The notes beneath the pieces are model-generated. The model did no database searches. It was not told the origin of the DNA and was given only the letters and a program-made list of their open reading frames with translations. Shown one piece after another: positions 52,491 through 62,232 of a stretch of DNA of 64,000 nt. The position numbers and the translations under genes were made by a program. The stretch comes from Bacteroidota bacterium (lineage in GTDB: Bacteria > Bacteroidota > Bacteroidia > Sphingobacteriales > Sphingobacteriaceae). Within the stretch, counting starts at the first letter, position 1; the number at the start of each line of letters is the position of its first letter. Location of the stretch: the NCBI GenBank assembly GCA_018266915.1, contig JAFDZM010000034.1, forward strand, positions 28,811 to 92,810, read 5' to 3'.

Positions 52491-53762
52491 TTAAAGTGCA
52501 ACGTTTAAATTACTGTAGATATCTTTCAGTATACCGTAGTGGCGTTCATAGCTCACCTGGTTCGAGATAAATTTGTAAGCATTTTCACCAAACCTTTTTT
52601 TCATATCATCATCATTCCATAGTTTAATGATCTTTTCGCGCAGGTCGTCGGCATTGAAGGATTCAAATAATAAACCGGTCTCGCCATCGTGTATCAATTC
52701 AGGTATTCCTCCTATTCTTGCACCAACGATAGCTTTTTTAAACGACATTGCCTCAATCACTGAAAAGGGGTAATTCTCATACCACTCAGATGGACAAACT
52801 GTAAACTGAGCATTCGTGATCAGGTTATAAACCTCGGGTAGAGTCTTATGCCCTAACAGTTGTACATTGGTAATATTGTTCTCCTTAATATGCGCCTGGA
52901 ATTCTGGCAACAAATTCCCGCCTCCTACTATTTTTAAGGGGATATCTAACCCACTAATTGCTTTGAATAATGTGGATACACCTTTGATCTTCTCCAGCCG
53001 GCCAACATATAGGATATATTTTTCATCCTCGTTCTTCTGTTGTGCAGCCAACGCTTCCCGGTTAAAATTGAAGCATAAGTTGGTTAGCCTTAATTTATCT
53101 CTGAAAAAATTGAACTCGTAAAACTTTTTGTACAAGAACTCAGAAGGACATAAGAAATAGTCGACATGCTTAAATAAGTTCATGTACCTGTGCACGTAGT
53201 TCTCCAAACCGGCTAGTGAGCTTGCGAGGTAAGAATTCTTTTTACACTTATTGATACCGCACTGAATGAAGTAACCACCTTTACATTTCTCACAGATATT
53301 GCCGTGAGAGATAAAAGAGTTCTCGGGGCATATCAAAGTATAGTCGTGCAGTGTCCATACAACCGGCACCTTATGTTTTTTAAGCACAGGCAATATACTC
53401 GGAGTAATATAATGGTTGATGTTGTGCAAATGTGCTATGTCAATTTTGGTCTCGGATAACAACCGCTCCATATTTACCTTAGCCTGTTTGGAGTAGATAC
53501 TTTTACCGAGCGCCTTTACACCGCCTACAATGCTTTTATTTGCATTTAACTTTTTATAGTCGATGAAATCGACAAAGTATTTATCGTATCCGTAGCTGTC
53601 GAAATCCTTATCGGATTTCATGGCGAAAGGAATCACATTATGCCCTTTTCCTTGATAAAGCTTTCTTACATTGTCAACATAGGTCCAATCGCCCCCTACC
53701 TGAAACCACACCCAATTCACCATCAAAATGTTCAAAGGGTTTTGGCTTTGTAAATTTTCCAT
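52491..53762 (-). CDS. glycosyltransferase family 4 with cysteine cluster
   Basis: A 423-residue GT-B enzyme beginning LNILMVNWVWFQVGGDWTYVDNVRKLY. The N-terminal half contains HDYTLICPENSF and a cysteine cluster (CEKCKGGYFIQCGINKCKK near 155-180) seen in some bacterial GT4 proteins, possibly a structural metal site. The C-terminal half has YILYVGRLEKIKGVSTLF and CPSEWYENYPFSVIEAMSFKKAIVG. It is 11 bases from the next GT4 gene and in the same operon. Confidence 0.9.
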   Translation of the reverse strand: MENLQSQNPLNILMVNWVWFQVGGDWTYVDNVRKLYQGKGHNVIPFAMKSDKDFDSYGYDKYFVDFIDYKKLNANKSIVGGVKALGKSIYSKQAKVNMERLLSETKIDIAHLHNINHYITPSILPVLKKHKVPVVWTLHDYTLICPENSFISHGNICEKCKGGYFIQCGINKCKKNSYLASSLAGLENYVHRYMNLFKHVDYFLCPSEFLYKKFYEFNFFRDKLRLTNLCFNFNREALAAQQKNEDEKYILYVGRLEKIKGVSTLFKAISGLDIPLKIVGGGNLLPEFQAHIKENNITNVQLLGHKTLPEVYNLITNAQFTVCPSEWYENYPFSVIEAMSFKKAIVGARIGGIPELIHDGETGLLFESFNADDLREKIIKLWNDDDMKKRFGENAYKFISNQVSYERHYGILKDIYSNLNVAL

Positions 53763-53815
53763 TCGCAGATTTTTGTACTTCTTAATTATTTAATGTTGTT
53801 TATAAACTGAGGGGC

Positions 53816-55006
53816 TTATTTTTTCTTTTCTATTAACTCATCAAAGAATGTAATAATGCGATCGACCTGGGTTGTATAGTCAAATTCATTTTGAGCAAGC
53901 TTTCGGCCATTTTGCCCTACTATTTCGGCTTTGCCATAATCTGCAAAGATATCAGACAGCGTTTGGGCCAAATGGTCTGGGTCATTGGGCTCTGTTAAAA
54001 AAGAGTTCTGCCTATCGGTCAAATACTGGGGGATCGAGCCAGTCGATGTGGTTAATACCGGTTTACCAGTCGACAGATATTCGGCAATTTTAGTCGGAAA
54101 ACAATGCTCTGACTGCTGATTATTTGGCTTAGCTAAAGCCAAAACTGCCGCATTTGTCATCCTTTCTATCATTACAGGCCTGTCTACGTATCCTGTAATT
54201 TCGATGTTATCCTGCATCTTGTTTTTATCAATAAATTCGATAACATCAGCCTTATTAGGCGATACGTTTAGATCACCCATTAAAACTAACTTCTTGCCAG
54301 GAGTGTTTTTGGTAAAAATAGTATACCCTTGCAGGAGGTCCATAATCCCATCTTTGAACTGGTTTAGGGCACCGGTATAAACAATCTCTCCGCTGTTATT
54401 TGGCGTTTGTTTAAAATTGTTCGTGTTGGTAATAATCGGGACAATTATTTGCTTGGCTTTCCTGTTGATCTTATCTACAAAGTAATCATACAAGCTATCA
54501 GAAATTACGATTAAACCGTCAAACACTTTAAATAAGTGTTTGATATATAAATTAATATATATCTTCCTAAAGAAACTGCGTTCGATGGCAAATACAAACG
54601 GAAACTCACTTATCTCAAGCACAAATTTGCACCGGTCAATCAGGCTGAACAGTTTATAAGTAAGAATCATATACCACCTGTTATCTACAATAAGCAGAAT
54701 ATCAGTATTGCGTTTTTTTGTGGCTACATAGCCTAATGTTTTAAAGAAAGATATAAAGTCATTAAAGCGTCTTTTGATGAACGATTGACTTCTGACCGGG
54801 TTTACAGGATATCTGAATTTTATTCCCTCATACTCGCCCTGCCTTTCAAAATTCAGTGCCTTGGTTCTATGGCGTTCGGTTGGCCTTGGCACTATAATTT
54901 CAACGTCGTGGCCACGTTCCTTAAACCGTTTGGCATATAAATGAATTCTGTTTGTAGCAGCCATGCCATGCGGATAGGCTTCATTCAATATTATGGTGAT
55001 GTTCAT
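53816..55006 (-). CDS. glycosyltransferase family 4
   Basis: A 396-residue GT-B enzyme starting MNITIILNEAYPHGMAATNRIHLYAKRFKERGHDVEII. The C-terminal domain has GEIVYTGALNQFKDGIMDLLQGY, and in the donor site KPNNQQSEHCFPTKIAEYLSTGKPVLTT. It differs in the EX7E region from the other two (here FPTKIAEYLS). It is the first of three transferases downstream of the polymerase gene, with a gap of about 200 bases upstream where no gene is seen. Confidence 0.88.
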   Translation of the reverse strand: MNITIILNEAYPHGMAATNRIHLYAKRFKERGHDVEIIVPRPTERHRTKALNFERQGEYEGIKFRYPVNPVRSQSFIKRRFNDFISFFKTLGYVATKKRNTDILLIVDNRWYMILTYKLFSLIDRCKFVLEISEFPFVFAIERSFFRKIYINLYIKHLFKVFDGLIVISDSLYDYFVDKINRKAKQIIVPIITNTNNFKQTPNNSGEIVYTGALNQFKDGIMDLLQGYTIFTKNTPGKKLVLMGDLNVSPNKADVIEFIDKNKMQDNIEITGYVDRPVMIERMTNAAVLALAKPNNQQSEHCFPTKIAEYLSTGKPVLTTSTGSIPQYLTDRQNSFLTEPNDPDHLAQTLSDIFADYGKAEIVGQNGRKLAQNEFDYTTQVDRIITFFDELIEKKK

Positions 55007-55205
55007 TTCATTATTTCAGCTACCAGGGGTATTCATAACTTCATTAAAGCAGTAAATCTACCTTAATTCCCCTTTATCTAAATCATTGTCTCCTAACAAA
55101 ACAAAGGCCCAGTGTAATTGCATTTTATTAAAATTTAAATTATCACCCCAACTTCGCTCACTATAACAGCTTTTACGTAAAAAAGCCGTATAGCGTTTTA
55201 CCGTA

Positions 55206-56495
55206 TCACACTTGCGGTAAAGGCTCGGCGTCGGGAACAGGCTGTTCTTCCTGCAGTTTATGATAAACGACAACCCGCCGTATATTTAGGGTGACCATGC
55301 CTATCATCAGTGTCATAAAATAATAGTATAAACTAGACGAAATAGTAATGTAAATACCAAAACCCGCGCACGCCAGCGTCCAAAAAAACAATGTGATTTT
55401 TGCGTTGGTAATTCTTATCAGATTTAACCTGTTTTTCTTAAACAAACTGTAAACCAGGTGTCCGATATAAGGTATACAGGTCTGCAATCCGAACCACCAG
55501 ATAATTAGAATAAATTGATTATCCAGCCACTGATAAGGCGCTTTCAGGTCACCACTCCAGTTCCACGTTGCCGATGGCCCTACGCCAGTAAATAGCTTGT
55601 CCCAATTAAATTGGTCCATAAACTCGTGGAGTTGACTGCTTCGGCTATCTTCGCCCATTCTTCCTGTAAATACTGTTGATATATCTTTAAGTGTACCAAA
55701 CTTATCAAGATTCACAACAATATAATAACCTGCCATAAGCCCCATTATAATCATACAAAACAATATAAAGTTGTTTTTGCCTTCCTTTAAATCACGTCTG
55801 AGTTTAATGAAAATTAAAATTGCCATTGTAAGCAAATAACTCCTGGACGCGATAGCAAAAGCAAAGAATGCGATCAGCAACATCATTCCATACTTGGTTA
55901 GTTTGGCAAAATTCGTTTTGTCATCATCATTCAGAAAGAAGAACGGATAGACCCAAAGCAATACAACTGTGGTATCTCTGATGGCGTTCAAAGCTACCTC
56001 CCTGTTTGAAATAGTACCTGCCAAACCTAGCTGCATCAGGTTAAAAACAATCAATACATAACAAAAATATTTAAACCACTTTAATATTTTTTCGGTATAT
56101 TCCTCCTCGGCTGCAAAATAAAGCGTACCGAAATTCAACCATGTTCCTAAACCTTTAGGTGAGTAAAATACAGATGGAGTTTTGGCAAACAAGCCCAGGT
56201 CATTAAACGATGCAATAAATACAAGCAAGGGCATTAATAAGAAGCACGTATTAATAACAAATGGAAAACAGCGGTGATATTTGAAATATAGAAAAAGACT
56301 AATCGGAGTCAGAACGATATCGCTTAAAAATGCAATTTTAGAATACCAACCACTTTCTGCAGCATCGGCGTTTACTTTCATATAATACTGAGAAAATATC
56401 AGCGCGATGAAGTGAGCAAATAATACGAATAAGATCCCATAGTAAAGATACCTGGTAGTTTTGTCTGAGGAAGGTGATGCTGTAACACTAGTCAT
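55206..56495 (-). CDS. O-antigen/exopolysaccharide polymerase (Wzy-like)
   Basis: A 429-residue integral membrane protein with about 11 spans. It has a large periplasmic loop near 280-320 containing FTGRMGEDSRSSQLHEFMDQFNWDKLFTGVGPSATWNWSG. Such layouts fit polymerases that join lipid-linked repeat units. Sequence alone separates Wzy from ligases poorly, so the call rests on topology, the loop and position between flippase and transferase genes. It ends in a proline-rich cytoplasmic tail. Confidence 0.75.
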   Translation of the reverse strand: MTSVTASPSSDKTTRYLYYGILFVLFAHFIALIFSQYYMKVNADAAESGWYSKIAFLSDIVLTPISLFLYFKYHRCFPFVINTCFLLMPLLVFIASFNDLGLFAKTPSVFYSPKGLGTWLNFGTLYFAAEEEYTEKILKWFKYFCYVLIVFNLMQLGLAGTISNREVALNAIRDTTVVLLWVYPFFFLNDDDKTNFAKLTKYGMMLLIAFFAFAIASRSYLLTMAILIFIKLRRDLKEGKNNFILFCMIIMGLMAGYYIVVNLDKFGTLKDISTVFTGRMGEDSRSSQLHEFMDQFNWDKLFTGVGPSATWNWSGDLKAPYQWLDNQFILIIWWFGLQTCIPYIGHLVYSLFKKNRLNLIRITNAKITLFFWTLACAGFGIYITISSSLYYYFMTLMIGMVTLNIRRVVVYHKLQEEQPVPDAEPLPQV

Positions 56496-56496
56496 A

Positions 56497-57810
56497 CTAT
56501 TCTACTTTAACGCTTTCGACCTGGCTTACCTGTAAACGTTTTGTAGTACTTCGGTAATAATACAAAATACACGAACAATAAATTAGTCCGCCAAGCAATC
56601 TTGTAAGAGCCGCCCCATTAGCACCCATCAAGGGAATAAATATAAAGTTAAATATCAAAGTAACACTTCCTGATATAAATGAGGTGTTTCTTAACAATTT
56701 TCCAAAACCATGAGCTCCTAAAAAGCGGTTGAAATAATCTCCAATACCATAAAAAGCTACGCCAATACTAACAATAAGATTAATAAATATTACCGATTGA
56801 AATTTTTTACCGTAAAAGAAACTTATAAATGGGGGAACCAATATCCATAGCACCACCAATGAAAACAACGTTAGCCCTACCGTTATTAGAGTAAGCTTTT
56901 TAGGAATGCGATTATGACTTGCAAATTCCTTATAATTAGTAGTAGCTATTGTATTTGGTATAAATGACAATGGGTTTGCTAATGAAGCAGCCAATGCATA
57001 AAAACCAACTCCGCTGTTATTAAAACCGAAATAGCTGACAATAACAGGCGTAAGAGAGGCCATACCCACTGAAAATACAGATCCGATGTATACATGAAAA
57101 CCGTAGCTCCTGTTATAATTCCATATCTCAATAATGGTAGATCTTAAATTCTTAAGCGACAACCGTATTCTTATTAAAACATACAGACATACAAGCGCCA
57201 AAGTTCCGACGTAAAATGACCACGCTATTTGCAATCTGTTTGTTTTAATATGAGATAGAAATGTGTAAATGATAACAGCTGATATAAGAAAGCCTATTTT
57301 AGGAAACAGCCGTTGGATAGCAAGCAAAGACATTTTATTATCTGCCTGGAACAGTACCTCAAAATAGTTGATTGATAGGTATGCCCAACCGATTGGTATT
57401 GAGTAAAACAGTAAACTGCTAAGATGTTTTTCACGCAGATTTGGGTCATACAAGGAATAGAGCAACAAACCACCTGACATGACAACAAACATGCATAGCA
57501 ATATGACAAAAGTTGCACCATAATATTGCCTTGCTTTCTCCTTATCATGGTTTAAAACCAATGCCCTATTGGCAGCCTGAAAGAACCCGAATGTGGAGAT
57601 TAGTACCGTTAAATTGAACAGATTATCCATAAACTGATAATCTCCGAATGCATTAGGTCCCAGGTAATGTGTAAAAATAATACTGGTAACAATGGCCATC
57701 GGTATTCCAGCAATGTTAACGGAAAGCAGCATTAAAACCTGTCTCGCTTTGGGATTTTTCCAATTTTCCGCTATTAGTCTTTTAAAATTACTAACACTTA
57801 ACTTTTGCAC
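56497..57810 (-). CDS. polysaccharide flippase (Wzx-like, MOP superfamily)
   Basis: A 437-residue integral membrane protein with about 12-14 spans. N-terminal VLMLLSVNIAGIPMAIVTSIIFTHYLGPNAFGDYQF is the typical Wzx/RfbX start. The centre has conserved GVGFYALAASLANPLSFIPN and the end GANGAALTRLLGGLIYCSCILYYY. It moves lipid-linked repeat units across the inner membrane. The stop is one base from the polymerase start. Confidence 0.88.
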   Translation of the reverse strand: MQKLSVSNFKRLIAENWKNPKARQVLMLLSVNIAGIPMAIVTSIIFTHYLGPNAFGDYQFMDNLFNLTVLISTFGFFQAANRALVLNHDKEKARQYYGATFVILLCMFVVMSGGLLLYSLYDPNLREKHLSSLLFYSIPIGWAYLSINYFEVLFQADNKMSLLAIQRLFPKIGFLISAVIIYTFLSHIKTNRLQIAWSFYVGTLALVCLYVLIRIRLSLKNLRSTIIEIWNYNRSYGFHVYIGSVFSVGMASLTPVIVSYFGFNNSGVGFYALAASLANPLSFIPNTIATTNYKEFASHNRIPKKLTLITVGLTLFSLVVLWILVPPFISFFYGKKFQSVIFINLIVSIGVAFYGIGDYFNRFLGAHGFGKLLRNTSFISGSVTLIFNFIFIPLMGANGAALTRLLGGLIYCSCILYYYRSTTKRLQVSQVESVKVE

Positions 57811-57988
57811 GTTTGCTGCTTAAATTTGTTTTTCAATAGTTTAATTCTTGTTGCACAGTAATAATTATTAGGAGTTATTGGTAAAAGATTTCAATCAATA
57901 ACTCATAACGACATTAAAGGCTATTCCATTTGCCGGCCATACCAATATTGGAATCATCAGGCCCGATCGAAACAAGGGCTGTGTCCTG

Positions 57989-60385
57989 TTAAAATCTGCT
58001 CATAAAGCCTCTCATTGCACGACCGAATGTATTTTTGGGGCGGCTTGTGTAAGTATTGTAATAGCTATTATTGTAGTTGTAGCCATAACCGTACTTTTCT
58101 CTCTTTATACCGTTAAAAATGAGATTAAGTTTAGGGAATCTGTTCTCATTTTTAACTTCATTAATAAAGTCAAGCTCTTCTTTTAGTGTATAACCCTGTC
58201 TTATCACATATAAGGCAGCATCTGTTACACGTGCGATGATGAGTGCATCAGTAACCAAATGTATTGGCGGGCTATCGATAATTACAAAATCATATTTTTT
58301 GCGAAGGATATCGATCAGGTTATCCAGGTTAACTTTTTCAAGTAACTCTGAAGGGTTTTCCTGGATCGTACCTGCGCTCATCACATCCAGCCCGGGAATG
58401 CCTGACGGACGGATAAGACTATCAATATTCAGGTGATCGCTTTCCAGGTAGTCACTAATGCCTAAATGCTCATCCGGTAACTCAAAAATCGATGCAATTT
58501 TCGGCTTCCTAAGGTCCATCTCCAGGATAATAGTCTTTCTGGCGGCATAAGCGAGAGTAACAGATAAGTTTGCGCTTACAAAGCTTTTACCTTCACCTGA
58601 TGTACTGGAAGTGACTATACATACTTTACCGCCTTCATTATTGCTGAGCACCTGGTACAGTTTTGATCGTAACGCTCTGAATTGTTCGCCAATGGCAAAG
58701 CTTCCGCGTTCTTTTGTGATCACTATAGCAGTTGATGATTCCTGGAATGAAAGTTCGCCTAGAATAGGAATATCAACTTCCTGTTCAATCTGCCTGCGGT
58801 GGGTGATCTTATCATCAAAACTATTCCGGGTATAAATGATACCTACAGGAATTAGCATACCAGCAAAAAGGGCCAGTGCATATACTATAGATGATTTTGG
58901 CCATTTCGAATTACCGGCATGAGCATAATCTACTACTTTGGCATCCGTTACAGTCGAAGCATATTTCAGTGACAATGCCTCACGTTGTTCTAATAAGAAA
59001 GAATACAATTTTGCTTCGGCGTCGTTATCTCTGTGCATACCATTTAATTGGGTTTGCTGCCCCGGAAGACTCCTAAGTTGCCCTTCAGCTCTTGAATTGG
59101 TTGATTGAAGTTGCCCTCTTGTCAACATCAGAGTTTCTTTATCATTACGTATCTTCTCTCTAATATTGGCCTGTAATGCGGTGATCTCGTTATTAATAGG
59201 CTCAAATACCGGGTTATCAGGCGGGTTGTTAGCCAGTAAATTTTGTTTACGCAACTCAGCATCGGTCAATTTATCAAGAAGTGAGGTTAAACTTGCATCC
59301 TGTAGCCCCACTGTTGAAGGCTGTTTATTGCCTCCGGGAGAATTAACGTAGTTCTCTATGCTATTAATAATTTTTATTTGCAGATTAATATCATCAAGCG
59401 CCTTTTGGCTTGCTTGAACATCCTGAACATAGTTTTGACCTTGTGCATCTGTATTACTTGTCAAGCCATTAGAACTGGCGTAACTCTGTATTTGAGCCTC
59501 ACTCATGTGCAGGTCCTTTGCTATTGAATCGATACGTTTGTTAATAAATTTGATGTTAGCATCGGTTTTCTTATTTTTTTCATCTACCGCAGCTTTCATA
59601 TAAGTATTGATTACCGCGTTAAGAATATCAACCCCACGCTGAGGAACGACGTCAGACATTGACAAATCAACAAACGGTACTTCCTTATCATCCAAAGTGG
59701 ACTTAAGGCCGCTTACATAATAATCTGCTACGGCTGAAGGGTCGCCAATAGTAATGATGATTTTGTCACCAATAAAAGCATTCAGATAAGATGTAGCATC
59801 CAGCTTCCATAAACCAAAATCACTCTGAATGTATTGGCCATATTTAAACTGGCTTTGCTTTCCATTTTTGTCTTCAACAGTAAACCCCTGCGCATTATCT
59901 ATGGTAATATCCAGTTTGATACCCTTATCATCAATTTTATCAGGCATTTTTATAAACTGGAATTTTACAGGAGAATTCTTGTAAAGGTCGGTCGAAACCA
60001 TACCCTCTTTTTTAGCATATCCAACCCACAGTGTCATGCTATTAACCACCTGCAACATTATCTTTTTCGATTTTATGATTTCGATCTCATTTTCGAAAAC
60101 AACAGGTGCACTGATCTGGTCCAATTGATTGATATTATCTCTATTATCCTGTCTCTGATCCTGGTTTTTAGTGTCTTTAAATGCTATAGTTGCATTTATA
60201 GGATATATAGCCTTTGCGTATTTTAAATAAAAGAACGCCCCTCCTATAAATATTATCAGAGATAGAAGAAATATAGGCCAATGAAAAACATACTTTTTAA
60301 AGACCTTCGCAAAATCGGTAGTCGGGTTTTGCGAAACGGGTAATGTTATCGTTGTATATCTGTTGTCGTTTGTGGTAACAGCCAT
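57989..60385 (-). CDS. Wzc-like polysaccharide co-polymerase and tyrosine autokinase
   Basis: A 798-residue inner-membrane protein. It has an N-terminal span (about 34-52), a periplasmic Wzz-type region with long coiled helices (about 60-505), a second span near 510-530, and a cytoplasmic BY-kinase. In that kinase Walker A STSGEGKS is near 592-599, Walker A' ILEMDLRKPKI is near 622-632 and Walker B FVIIDSPP is near 702. The C-terminus is a Tyr-rich tail (KYGYGYNYNNSYYNTY). It sets chain length with Wza. wza lies eight bases upstream. Confidence 0.93.
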   Translation of the reverse strand: MAVTTNDNRYTTITLPVSQNPTTDFAKVFKKYVFHWPIFLLSLIIFIGGAFFYLKYAKAIYPINATIAFKDTKNQDQRQDNRDNINQLDQISAPVVFENEIEIIKSKKIMLQVVNSMTLWVGYAKKEGMVSTDLYKNSPVKFQFIKMPDKIDDKGIKLDITIDNAQGFTVEDKNGKQSQFKYGQYIQSDFGLWKLDATSYLNAFIGDKIIITIGDPSAVADYYVSGLKSTLDDKEVPFVDLSMSDVVPQRGVDILNAVINTYMKAAVDEKNKKTDANIKFINKRIDSIAKDLHMSEAQIQSYASSNGLTSNTDAQGQNYVQDVQASQKALDDINLQIKIINSIENYVNSPGGNKQPSTVGLQDASLTSLLDKLTDAELRKQNLLANNPPDNPVFEPINNEITALQANIREKIRNDKETLMLTRGQLQSTNSRAEGQLRSLPGQQTQLNGMHRDNDAEAKLYSFLLEQREALSLKYASTVTDAKVVDYAHAGNSKWPKSSIVYALALFAGMLIPVGIIYTRNSFDDKITHRRQIEQEVDIPILGELSFQESSTAIVITKERGSFAIGEQFRALRSKLYQVLSNNEGGKVCIVTSSTSGEGKSFVSANLSVTLAYAARKTIILEMDLRKPKIASIFELPDEHLGISDYLESDHLNIDSLIRPSGIPGLDVMSAGTIQENPSELLEKVNLDNLIDILRKKYDFVIIDSPPIHLVTDALIIARVTDAALYVIRQGYTLKEELDFINEVKNENRFPKLNLIFNGIKREKYGYGYNYNNSYYNTYTSRPKNTFGRAMRGFMSRF

Positions 60386-60393
60386 TGATTTTA

Positions 60394-61188
60394 TTATAGA
60401 TTTTTACGGTAAACTAGTACTAAGGCTACTACTGAAAGTGCAGAAATTATTAAACTGACTCTCTGGAAACCTGCAGTGTTATTGTTTGAAATTTTAGAAC
60501 GGTTTGGCGTTACAACTAATACATCGTGATTTTTCATATAATAGTATGGCGAATCAAATAATTTTTTTGAATTCAAATCAATTGGAATGTATTCGCGCTT
60601 TCCGTTAACCTCCCTAACCAAAAATATCTGGCGTATTGCTGTAATGTTAAGATCACCTGCCATGGCCAATGCTTCAGGTATAGTTACTCTTTCGTTTGGT
60701 ATAGTAAAAACGTCCGGCTTAGCTACATCACCTAATACCGATATCTTGAAATTAGTGATACGAACATTAACAACCGGCTTTTTAAAGTAGTTTGAAAGTG
60801 ATGCCTGTAGCTGATCAGTCAAATTAGTAGTGTTTAATCCAGATACTTTAACCTGGCCCAGGTATGGCAGATTAATATTGCCGTTTAAATCAACCATATA
60901 ACCTATAACTGCATTCTCAGGAGTAGTTGAATCAGTTGAACCTGAAGAACCGCTTATTCTGTTAAGATTGTATGCAAACAGATTAGCTCCCTCAGACGGG
61001 CTGGTAACACTGATAGCCAGTATATCTCCTGGTTGAATGATCAGTGGAGAAAAGTTATTGATGTCTTCCTTGGTGATATTGTTTTGGTTCAGATCCTGGA
61101 AATAAGGAACTTTTTCGTAAGTGGAGCACGAGCTACAGAACACTGCAACAAGGGCAAATAAGAGAAATAGTGGTGATTTGAAGTTCAT
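60394..61188 (-). CDS. polysaccharide export lipoprotein (Wza-like)
   Basis: A 264-residue lipoprotein (lipobox FCSSC near residue 20). It has a Poly_export domain near 45-135 (LIIQPGDILAISVTSPSEGANLFAYN, GYMVDLNGNINLPYLGQVKVSGL) and one SLBB domain near 145-215 (ITNFKISVLGDVAKPDVFTIPNERVTIPEALAMAGDL). One C-terminal span is near 240-258 (SLIISALSVVALVLVY). It forms the outer-membrane export channel for exopolysaccharide and is shorter than E. coli Wza. It heads a minus-strand operon with wzc. Confidence 0.93.
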   Translation of the reverse strand: MNFKSPLFLLFALVAVFCSSCSTYEKVPYFQDLNQNNITKEDINNFSPLIIQPGDILAISVTSPSEGANLFAYNLNRISGSSGSTDSTTPENAVIGYMVDLNGNINLPYLGQVKVSGLNTTNLTDQLQASLSNYFKKPVVNVRITNFKISVLGDVAKPDVFTIPNERVTIPEALAMAGDLNITAIRQIFLVREVNGKREYIPIDLNSKKLFDSPYYYMKNHDVLVVTPNRSKISNNNTAGFQRVSLIISALSVVALVLVYRKNL

Positions 61189-62232
61189 AGCAGGGATTGT
61201 TTAGACGTTGTACATGAGTTCTTGTAACTATTAGAGTGTATGAAGATTTAGCGATAGTAATATAAGTTTTATTTTTAATAAATAATTAATTTTTACAGGT
61301 TGTTATACCTATAATTTCCATAGAATAATTCATTTAGCCGTTTCAAATAAGTAGCAGATTTTTATGTGTATTTTTTAAAAAGCCCTGACTAAAACTATCT
61401 TTTAAATAGCCTGATAGCCGTCTTGATTTTATAACTATAAAACAATAAATTAAATCAATAATTTGTTTTTACAATCTTACCAAATCATCTTTACACAACC
61501 CCGCTCACATTCGACAAAGAACAACTATTTTTTGTAAAAAAAGTTTCAAGCCGTTAAACTATTTTTTCAATGGACATTTAACGACTTACCTTAGGTGAAT
61601 GTTTCAATTATAAATTAAATCAGCACGTTAAATAATATTTGCCAATTACGAAAAAGCATACCAAAAGAAAGTAAAACGGATTAGAATTTTAGTAATACCT
61701 GATAATTAGAGTGAAATAATAAGATCATAATTAAAATCACCTTCATTTTATTTAAAGGAAAAAATATGCGAATCGTCCCAACCGGGCTACTGTCACTTAT
61801 TTCCCGAAGTGACTAACTTTTAAATCCTTATATACGTATTAGGTCATCGATCTCATTGATCATCATATTAAAATAATATTAACTAACCAAATTTCATATG
61901 ATCAGCAATGGCCTTAATTGCGAACAACTGTTTTGTATTAAGTACAATATTTCCCCCGCTGTATGCAGTATTTTAAGGCCCCAATATTCATGTATAAACT
62001 TTTGCTCAAATGGGGATTTTTTTTCCCGGACGAGAGCGTATTTTTTCTTCTTAGAAAATTAACCAACAATTTAATAGTTAAATATTTGTGTTTTCAATTA
62101 AGATGTATATGCGGTTTAACCACATATCTGCTAATAAAAACTGAATTTTTTCTAAAAAAATATATAATAAAACGTAGAATTTATTTTAATGCATAGTTAT
62201 TGCATAATAGTAAATATCAATCCTATTGAACT
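61189..62232. other. AT-rich intergenic region between wza and wcaJ
   Basis: About 1 kb between divergent exopolysaccharide transcription units. No gene of normal size is evident. A 16-codon ORF with hairpin at 61766-61816 is listed separately. CCCCA near 61980 and TGGGG near 62015, followed by eight T, form a weak terminator-like pair. An AT-rich 77-codon frame (61963-62196) has biased Lys/Phe/Leu content and is probably not coding. The region may hold regulatory sequences for both directions. Confidence 0.6.
61766..61816 (+). CDS. possible 16-residue leader peptide with hairpin
   Basis: ATG 61766 follows AAAGGA at about seven bases, an unusually good Shine-Dalgarno for this group. The ORF (MRIVPTGLLSLISRSD) ends at a TAA. 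Its last third contains GTCACTT and AAGTGAC, which pair around eight bases, followed by TAACTTTT. This arrangement resembles an attenuator or leader-peptide control, but no proof is visible. Confidence 0.35.
   Translation: MRIVPTGLLSLISRSD

Noticed and set aside
61963..62196. 77-codon AT-rich ORF before wcaJ
   Set aside because: Its composition (Lys, Leu, Phe, Ile) fits translation of AT-rich non-coding DNA, and no start signal or motif is seen.
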